Source: an uncultured Clostridia bacterium
Lineage (GTDB): Bacteria > Bacillota > Clostridia > Christensenellales > Borkfalkiaceae
NCBI GenBank assembly: GCA_944338265.1
Contig: CALVLO010000010.1
Span: forward strand, 1-17,155
Direction of reading: 5' to 3'
Length of the DNA stretch: 17,155 nucleotides
Shown here in pieces: positions 12,360-17,155 of this stretch (position 1 is the stretch's first letter; each line of letters begins with the position of its first letter). The notes beneath the pieces are model-generated. The model saw nothing but the letters and a program-made list of their open reading frames with translations, had not been told where the DNA came from and did no database searches. The position numbers and the translations under genes were made by a program.

Positions 12360-15347
12360 ATGGATAAGACCAAGAAACGTGCCGCCAAAAAGACGAAGGC
12401 GGAGAAAAAACGGGAGCGCAAACTCACGCAGGCGCAGCAGCTTGCGCTCGAAAAACAGCTCGTAAAGGAGGGCAAGATCCCTCCCCGCACGCGCTACATG
12501 CCAAAGGGGTACTTCGGGCGCATCCTCGCGCTGCTGCTCGCCTTCCTCTTCGGCATGCTCGCCGTTGTGGGCGGCATTTTGGGCGGCGGGTACTACCTCG
12601 CCGTCACCCCTTCGCGCAATCTCCTGCATTTTTTGGGGCTCGACGAGGGGCTTCTCTCCGAAGAATACCTCGATAAGTCCGTCATCGATATGGCGAACGA
12701 TGTGCGCAACGATATCAACGCGCTCACCGATCCCGCCACGCTCAGCCTTTCCACTTTCTCCAAATACTCCCCCGTCATCGATGCGGTCGTGGATACTATC
12801 GTTTCGCAGGTCAACGCATACGGCATGCCCGCGGAAAAGGAGACGCTCTCCGCCACCCCCTTGGGCAGCCTTGCAAGCTATCTGATGGACGACGTGGTGA
12901 TGAAAGCCGACCTCGGCGGGCTCATGTCCGCCACGGCGGAGAGCCAGCCCTTTATCCTCGCGCTGTGCTACGGCGCGGAGGGCACCAACGAAGAGGGCGG
13001 CGACTATCAGATCGTCGAAGGCAACGTCGTGATGAACGAGGGCAAGGAGGCGCGCACGCTGGGCATGCTCGTTTCGGAAGCGAACACCGTAATCGACTCA
13101 CTGCCCATCCAATCCCTCCTCAGCGTGAACCCCGATTCTGCCGTCATCATCTGGGCGCTGTGCTACGGCACCGAGGGCGTCAATTACGACGCCGTGCGCA
13201 ACGAGGAGGGCAAGATCGTAGAAGTCATCATGCGCGAAGATCCGCTCACGGGAAAGCCCTACCCCGTTCACCGCGTGGAAGATCTGACGGGGCAGGAAGA
13301 ACTCATCGAAAATCTTACCATCGGCAGCGTCATCGAGATCGCCGAAGACGCAACGGGCATCCTCGCCGCCATCCGCGACTGGACGCTTGCCGACCTGCAA
13401 AACGAGGCGCGCATCCACTCCCTCCGCCTCTCGCAGATCCTGACCATCGACGAGAGCTCCGCCCCCCTCCTCAAAGCGATGCGCGATTGGACGCTCGGCG
13501 AGATCTCCGAGAGCGGCAAGGTAGATGCCCTCACCCTCGGCGAGATTATCTCCATCGGCGAAAATTCGGCAAAGCTCCTCCGCTCGCTTTCCGATACCCC
13601 CATCGGCGACATTGCCGATGCGGTCAACGAGCTGCGCCTTATCGACATCCTCGGCGAAGCGGAGATCGAAAACAACAAGCTTTTGCGCAACCTCAAGATG
13701 AGCTCGCTCACGACGCTCGCGGGCGATATTGCCGCCCTCACGGTGAAACAGGTGTTTGGCAGCGAACTGTATTCCTACCTCGATATGAGCGAGAAGGGCA
13801 CAAACGGCAAGACGTATGCCGAGATCGTTACGGGCTATGACGCAGCCACAAACACCAATACAAACACCAATGCGGCGGGCATCCTTCGCCCCGAGGCGCT
13901 CGCACTACCCGCGGACGCCACCATCACCGAGACCCGCCGTTTTCACGATCACGAAGTCTTACACGGCTATTTCCGCACCGCCGGTTTGAACGAAAACGGC
14001 GCTTCCCTCGCTGCGCTCGCCGCCGAGGGAGACGTCTATCGCCGCCTCGTCACCATCACAGAGGGCGAGGGCGAAGGCGCCACGCAAACGAGCATCTTGC
14101 AGCACTATGTGAAGGATGAACTCGAGATCGTCCCCGCGCAATACGAATGGCATCTCATCGACTATGCAGACGGCGGCGCGAAGAAGGCGCTGCCCGAGGG
14201 AGACGCCGTGTTGAAGGCAGACGACGCGGACATCGCGCTCCGCCAGCCGCTCGAGCGTGGCGCAACGCCCTATGGCGCCGAAGACGACACGCCCGCCTAT
14301 TACTATCGCACCACGCGCATCCACCTGCGCGACGGCGAACCCGCCGAGGAGACCGTCGCCTACCCCGTCTGCGCGGACAGCCGCGGCATCTATTACTACC
14401 GCTATGCCCTCATCCAAACGGTCAACGAGGACGGCAGCATCAGCTATTCCAAAAACTCCGTGCGCGAACGCATCGACCTCGCGCGCACCGTGACGGCGTA
14501 TACCTATGAAGACGGCACGCCCGTCCGATTGCTCACAGAGCCCGTGCTCGGCGAAGACGGAAATCCCGTGCTCGGCGAAGACGGACAGCCGCTCACCCGC
14601 ACGGATGCAAATTACGTCGTGTACGGCGCGGGCGAAGACGCGCAGACGGTGCGCCTCATGTACCGCGCCGCACACACCGAGACGGTGCCCGCCGTCGACC
14701 CCGAAACGGGCGAGGAAGTGATCGACGAAGAGACGGGGCTGCCCGTGCTCACCCAAGTCGCCGTACCCGAGCGGTGGTGGGTCACGGTGGAGGCGGAAGT
14801 CACGCCGCAGTACTACTATGCGGACGCGCAAGACGCCGTCTTTGTGGAAGAGGGCGCGACCACCCTCTCTTGGACGGCAACGTGGACGGAAATCGTCCTC
14901 GGCGAGGGCGAAACGGAGAACGATCCTTCCAACGATATCGTCCACGAAGACGTGCCCGTTGACCGCTATCTGAGCGGCGTGTGGTACCTGCTCTTCGGCG
15001 GCGAGCAAGCCTGCGACGGCGGCGAGAGCTGCACGCACGGCACCGACGGCACGCAAATGGGAGCGGCGCACACCGTCATCCTTGACAATACGCACATGCC
15101 CGTGCTCGACATTGCAGGACCCGTCACGCAGTCCGTCGCCGCGCTCAAATCCATGCCCCTTTGGAAGCTTTGGCTGCACGAGTTCATCTCCGCAAACCCC
15201 TATGCCCGACTTCCCGCTCCCTATGAGGTGAAAGACGGCGAGGGAACTACCATCGCGACGTATGAAAACCTCAACGCCTTCTCGCTCGATCATGTGATCG
15301 GATACATGGTGGAGCTCGTTGGAAAGGCGGGCGCATCGGGCGGCTAA
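12360..15347 (+). CDS. Large membrane-anchored repeat protein of unknown function (995 aa)
   Basis: I do not recognise this family. Residues 1-50 are strongly basic (lysine/arginine-rich), followed by one transmembrane helix (~54-80). The remaining ~910 residues are acidic and, by the positive-inside rule, outside the cell. Residues 319-459 form four tandem units of 36, 36, 34 and 35 residues, each starting L(T/R)-hydrophobic and carrying a central LL..(L/M) helix; units 1 and 2 share RDWTL and a fifth start follows at 460. Upstream, ALCYG-(A/T)-EG occurs twice, 65 residues apart (201 and 266). A TNTNTN linker (~498-504) leads to a beta-rich region with tyrosine clusters, repeats of LGEDGNP/LGEDGQP, and a Cys pair (C885, C891). 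No sortase motif, S-layer domain or enzyme motif is seen. The ribosome-binding site is GGAAGGG. A scaffold or cell-envelope role is inference. Confidence 0.85.
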   Translation: MDKTKKRAAKKTKAEKKRERKLTQAQQLALEKQLVKEGKIPPRTRYMPKGYFGRILALLLAFLFGMLAVVGGILGGGYYLAVTPSRNLLHFLGLDEGLLSEEYLDKSVIDMANDVRNDINALTDPATLSLSTFSKYSPVIDAVVDTIVSQVNAYGMPAEKETLSATPLGSLASYLMDDVVMKADLGGLMSATAESQPFILALCYGAEGTNEEGGDYQIVEGNVVMNEGKEARTLGMLVSEANTVIDSLPIQSLLSVNPDSAVIIWALCYGTEGVNYDAVRNEEGKIVEVIMREDPLTGKPYPVHRVEDLTGQEELIENLTIGSVIEIAEDATGILAAIRDWTLADLQNEARIHSLRLSQILTIDESSAPLLKAMRDWTLGEISESGKVDALTLGEIISIGENSAKLLRSLSDTPIGDIADAVNELRLIDILGEAEIENNKLLRNLKMSSLTTLAGDIAALTVKQVFGSELYSYLDMSEKGTNGKTYAEIVTGYDAATNTNTNTNAAGILRPEALALPADATITETRRFHDHEVLHGYFRTAGLNENGASLAALAAEGDVYRRLVTITEGEGEGATQTSILQHYVKDELEIVPAQYEWHLIDYADGGAKKALPEGDAVLKADDADIALRQPLERGATPYGAEDDTPAYYYRTTRIHLRDGEPAEETVAYPVCADSRGIYYYRYALIQTVNEDGSISYSKNSVRERIDLARTVTAYTYEDGTPVRLLTEPVLGEDGNPVLGEDGQPLTRTDANYVVYGAGEDAQTVRLMYRAAHTETVPAVDPETGEEVIDEETGLPVLTQVAVPERWWVTVEAEVTPQYYYADAQDAVFVEEGATTLSWTATWTEIVLGEGETENDPSNDIVHEDVPVDRYLSGVWYLLFGGEQACDGGESCTHGTDGTQMGAAHTVILDNTHMPVLDIAGPVTQSVAALKSMPLWKLWLHEFISANPYARLPAPYEVKDGEGTTIATYENLNAFSLDHVIGYMVELVGKAGASGG
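14541..14585 (+). repeat. 24-bp tandem duplication within the large surface protein gene
   Basis: A 21-nt block beginning CCCGTGCTCGGCGAAGACGG occurs at 14541-14561 and identically at 14565-14585, encoding two copies of PVLGEDG-(N/Q). A 24-bp period keeps the frame, so copy-number change would lengthen the protein by 8 residues. Confidence 0.8.
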
Positions 15348-15365
15348 AAAAGCAAAAAATCATGC

Positions 15366-15404
15366 GGCGCGCAAGCCAAAAAACGTTGACTTGCACGCCG
15401 TTTT
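15366..15404 (+). terminator. Terminator of the large surface protein gene, overlapping the rpsF promoter
   Basis: GGCGCGCAAG (15366-15375) pairs with CTTGCACGCC (15390-15399) with one mismatch, followed by GTTTT. It starts 18 bp after the stop. Its right arm overlaps the rpsF -35 box. Confidence 0.65.
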
Positions 15405-15414
15405 ATTGTACAAT
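15386..15414 (+). promoter_or_regulatory. Sigma-A-type promoter of rpsF-ssb-rpsR
   Basis: TTGACT (15386-15391) and TACAAT (15409-15414) are separated by 17 bp. The predicted start is near 15421. Confidence 0.87.
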
Positions 15415-15420
15415 ATGAAC

Positions 15421-15492
15421 AGGCGCATCACAGCGCCAAACAGCCTTGCATACCCGCGCGGTATGCCGATTCAGACCGGGAGGTGAAAAATT
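15421..15492 (+). promoter_or_regulatory. Structured rpsF leader, possible S6:S18 autoregulatory element
   Basis: The ~72-nt leader contains hairpin GGCGC/GCGCC (15422-15426 and 15433-15437) and hairpin GCATACC/GGTATGC (15448-15454 and 15460-15466), the latter followed at once by CCG, then GGGAGGTG before the ATG. Ribosomal proteins S6 and S18 are known in many bacteria to bind their own rpsF leader through a CCG-containing motif. Both genes are in this operon, but the match to that motif is only suggestive. Confidence 0.4.
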
Positions 15493-15783
15493 ATGCAGAA
15501 GTACGAGATGCTCATCCTGCTCCGGAGCGACATGGAGGACGAGGCGAGAGAGGCGGAACTCAAAAAGTACGCCGATATCGTCACCGCAATGGGCGGCGCC
15601 GTTGAGGCGACCGACAAGTGGGGCGTCAAGAAGACGCAGTACCCCATCGCTTTCAAGACGGATGCCTTCTACGCGCTCATGACGTTCCGTGCAAACGGCG
15701 AGACGGTCCGCGAACTTGACCGCATTGCCGGCATTTCAGACGTTGTCCTGCGCCGCATGATCACAAAAGCAGAGGAAAAGTAA
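15493..15783 (+). CDS. rpsF: 30S ribosomal protein S6
   Basis: A 96-residue protein of the small-subunit platform that binds 16S rRNA together with S18. MQKYEMLILLRSD, the central DKWGVKKTQYPI and the final VLRRMITKAEE are typical S6 segments, and the length is normal. GGGAGGTG at 15478-15485 sets the start. It is the first gene of the classic rpsF-ssb-rpsR operon and ends one base before the ssb start. Confidence 0.97.
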   Translation: MQKYEMLILLRSDMEDEAREAELKKYADIVTAMGGAVEATDKWGVKKTQYPIAFKTDAFYALMTFRANGETVRELDRIAGISDVVLRRMITKAEEK

Positions 15784-15784
15784 C

Positions 15785-16213
15785 ATGACGAAAGTAATGC
15801 TGATCGGAAATCTTACGCGCGATCCCGAGCTCACGGAGACCCCGAGCGGGGTGCCGCTCTGCCGCTTCGGCGTGGCGGTCAACCGCTATGCGGGCGGCGA
15901 AGAGCGCCAGACGGATTTTTACAACGTCACTGCTTGGCGGCGCTTGGGCGAAACGGTCGCCCGCTACACCAAGAAGGGGCACAAGATCGCCGTGTACGGC
16001 GACTTGCAGATCCGCCAATACGAGGGCAACGACGGCGTGCGCCGCACGTCGGTAGATGTTGTCGCGCAGGACGTGGAATTTTTGACGCCCAAGAGCGCCT
16101 CGGAAGGCGGCGGCGATTTCTACGAAGCACCCGCAAACAGCGAGCGGAGCGCGGCTCCCAAAAAGAAGCCCGCGCTCGAAGCCTTTGACGACGACGGGGA
16201 TATCCCCTTCTGA
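15785..16213 (+). CDS. ssb: Single-stranded DNA-binding protein
   Basis: A 142-residue protein that coats single-stranded DNA during replication, repair and recombination. It has an N-terminal OB fold (MTKVMLIGNLTRDPEL, FYNVTAWRRLGETVARYTKKG, IAVYGDLQIRQYEG), a variable linker (~103-132), and the acidic tip DDDGDIPF (135-142), which docks partner proteins such as repair and replication enzymes. The ribosome-binding site (AGAGGAAAAG) lies in the end of rpsF, and only one base separates the genes, so translation is coupled. Its position between rpsF and rpsR marks it as the housekeeping SSB rather than a phage or plasmid copy. Confidence 0.97.
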   Translation: MTKVMLIGNLTRDPELTETPSGVPLCRFGVAVNRYAGGEERQTDFYNVTAWRRLGETVARYTKKGHKIAVYGDLQIRQYEGNDGVRRTSVDVVAQDVEFLTPKSASEGGGDFYEAPANSERSAAPKKKPALEAFDDDGDIPF

Positions 16214-16249
16214 GCAAAGGGTCATCAAAACCGTTAAGGAGTAAAAATC

Positions 16250-16579
16250 ATGGAAGAGAACGAAGTCGTCACGGAGCAGGCTGCCCCCGCGGAAGCCGCA
16301 GCTCCCGAGGCAGCTCCCGCCCGCGAGAGAAGCGAAGTGCGCGAGCGCCCCGCCAAGAAAAACTACAAGAGACAAAATTATAAGAAGGTCTGCCTCTTCT
16401 GCCAGGAGAAGAGCACGATCGATTATAAGGAGACCAACAAGCTGAGAAAGTTCATCAGCGAGGGCGGTAAGATCCTCCCCCGCCGCATGACGGGCACCTG
16501 CGCAAAGCACCAGCGCGAGCTTGCAAAAGCCATCAAGCGCGCCCGCGTCGCAGCGCTCCTTCCCTTCAAAGCAGAGTAA
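16250..16579 (+). CDS. rpsR: 30S ribosomal protein S18 with acidic N-terminal extension
   Basis: A 109-residue protein; the standard S18 core (~75 residues) begins near residue 37 (KNYKRQNYKKVCLFC). Residues 1-36 are an extension rich in glutamate, alanine and proline, absent from classical S18. The core keeps the zinc-binding C48 and C51 (CLFC), C84 and H87 (TGTCAKHQ), and the RNA-binding ILPRRMTGT segment. AAGGAG lies 9 nt before the ATG, which supports the long form. It pairs with S6 on the ribosome platform and is the last gene of the operon. Confidence 0.95.
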   Translation: MEENEVVTEQAAPAEAAAPEAAPARERSEVRERPAKKNYKRQNYKKVCLFCQEKSTIDYKETNKLRKFISEGGKILPRRMTGTCAKHQRELAKAIKRARVAALLPFKAE

Positions 16580-16582
16580 CAC

Positions 16583-16613
16583 AAACCCCCATCGGATCGC
16601 CGATGGGGGTTTT
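16583..16613 (+). terminator. Strong intrinsic terminator of rpsF-ssb-rpsR
   Basis: AAACCCCCATCGG (16583-16595) pairs perfectly with CCGATGGGGGTTT (16600-16612) around ATCG; the T-run includes 16610-16613. It starts 3 bp after the rpsR stop. Confidence 0.95.
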
Positions 16614-16738
16614 GCTTTGAGGATGCCAACGCCCCTGCCATGCGGGATTTTCACTTAAAACAAGTGTTATGCCCTCCTGCGGCTCCTGTGCCGCATGACA
16701 GGCTTCTGAATGCAGTTTCCCGCCTCGTGCCATGCCTG

Positions 16739-16773
16739 CCCCCCTTAACGCGGCTGCGCCGCTTTAAGGGGGG
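16739..16773. repeat. CCCCCCTTAA palindromic repeat, copy 3
   Basis: CCCCCCTTAA (16739-16748) and TTAAGGGGGG (16764-16773) flank a GC-rich centre, CGCGGCTGCGCCGCT, itself a hairpin. It is preceded by CCTG as in copy 2, giving the shared left edge CCTGCCCCC. Confidence 0.8.
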
Positions 16774-16874
16774 ATTTGGGGGGAATCAAAAAGACTTTAA
16801 CGCCTTTTTTCTTACGGCGATATTCTCTACAAGTGTGAAAGGAAATCCCCCCTGCTGTCGCGACGCGGCACCTT

Positions 16875-16909
16875 CCCCCCTTAAAACTTATGCGGAGTGT
16901 TAAGGGGGG
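16875..16909. repeat. CCCCCCTTAA palindromic repeat, copy 4 (inverted relative to copy 2)
   Basis: CCCCCCTTAA (16875-16884) and TTAAGGGGGG (16900-16909) surround AACTTATGCGGAGTG. The reverse complement of that centre, CACTCCGCATAAGTT, differs from the copy 2 centre at two bases. Confidence 0.8.
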
Positions 16910-16954
16910 CGAATTGAGAACAGCTCGATGCGCCGAGCGGTTCCCACTCCTACC

Positions 16955-16999
16955 GTCTGCGCGGTGATGCCGCGCAGACACCTCCCTCTTAGAGGGAGG
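16955..16999. repeat. Two-hairpin repeat module, second copy
   Basis: GTCTGCGCGG (16955-16964) pairs perfectly with CCGCGCAGAC (16970-16979), followed at once by CCTCCCTC / GAGGGAGG (16981-16988 and 16992-16999). It is the same two-hairpin layout as 6972-7006 with different stem sequences. Confidence 0.7.
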
Positions 17000-17040
17000 C
17001 AAGAAGTGGTACGGGAACGCGGTATAACAACCCCTCCGTC

Positions 17041-17088
17041 TTGCCTACGGCAATCCACGTCTTGGCGGCACCGAGGTAGTGTGCCGCC
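17041..17088. repeat. Further hairpins of cluster 2
   Basis: TTGCC-tac-GGCAA (17041-17053) and GGCGGCAC / GTGCCGCC (17064-17071 and 17081-17088) are perfect short stems without U-runs, so they are repeat elements rather than terminators. Confidence 0.6.
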
Positions 17089-17155
17089 TGCGGTACTTCG
17101 CGCGGGGCGCTCGTGCGCCACTTCGTCGAAATTCTATTGCAAGCAAGACTTTCTC

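Larger units (their letters stand above)
16614..17155. other. Gene-free interval with palindromic repeats, to window end
   Basis: About 540 bases after the rpsR terminator. No open frame has a ribosome-binding site or a recognisable product. It holds a small TGCGGC/GCCGCA hairpin (16678-16695), two CCCCCCTTAA palindromes and several further hairpins, listed separately. The stretch between 16774 and 16874 and the tail after 17088 show nothing I can name. Confidence 0.75.

Noticed and set aside
10980..12629. 549-residue minus-strand frame across rmuC and the cupin-like gene
   Set aside because: It spans a promoter and two good plus-strand genes, and has no domain or start signal.
13959..15293. 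444-residue minus-strand frame opposite the surface-protein gene
   Set aside because: Low-complexity shadow composition (H/R/G/V-rich), no start signals, and the plus frame has a ribosome-binding site, transmembrane helix and repeats.
16745..17002. Minus-strand frame through repeat cluster 2
   Set aside because: Same reason: repeat-derived peptide, no ribosome-binding site.

Overview
This is a GC-rich, gene-dense bacterial chromosomal segment. It most likely comes from the Bacillota, class Clostridia, possibly a gut Christensenellales-type lineage. That placement is inferred from the gene order rpmE / DUF1385-prmC / prfA, the rpsF-ssb-rpsR operon, a SpoIIE-type phosphatase with a PAS domain, strong Shine-Dalgarno sites and sigma-A-like promoters with 17-bp spacers. 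No tRNA, rRNA, CRISPR array, transposase or phage gene was seen. The content is mostly housekeeping plus a few lineage-specific proteins.

Layout. (1) 1-2587, minus strand: rpmE (ribosomal protein L31), a DUF1385 membrane protein fused to the release-factor methyltransferase PrmC, and the start of prfA (release factor 1), which runs off the left edge. PrmC methylates release factors, so enzyme and substrate are adjacent and 3 bp apart. (2) 2676-6554, plus strand: a four-gene run from one clear promoter, encoding a zinc-ligand-less medium-chain dehydrogenase, a cardiolipin synthase, a Cof-type HAD phosphatase and a YfcE-like phosphodiesterase. (3) 6581-6911, plus: a small two-helix membrane protein with its own promoter and terminator and a run of nine G inside the gene. 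(4) 6912-7404: gene-free, filled with palindromic repeats. (5) 7405-9404, minus: a diacylglycerol/lipid kinase followed by a PAS-SpoIIE phosphatase. (6) 9399-11967, plus: CCA-adding enzyme and RmuC. The divergent promoters of blocks 5 and 6 appear to share one palindromic -35 hexamer. (7) 11983-15404, plus: a small cupin-like protein whose ATG sits where transcription should start, then a 995-residue anchored repeat protein of unknown function. (8) 15386-16613, plus: rpsF-ssb-rpsR with a leader and a strong terminator. (9) 16614-17155: gene-free, a second palindromic-repeat cluster related to the first.

The most unusual items are the repeat-bearing 995-aa surface protein with a probably leaderless partner gene, two related clusters of CCCCCCTTAA...TTAAGGGGGG palindromes, the symmetric shared -35 promoter, the DUF1385-PrmC fusion, a four-cysteine PAS sensor on a phosphatase, and a G9 tract that could switch a small membrane protein off. 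No wholly new defence or mobile system is evident.
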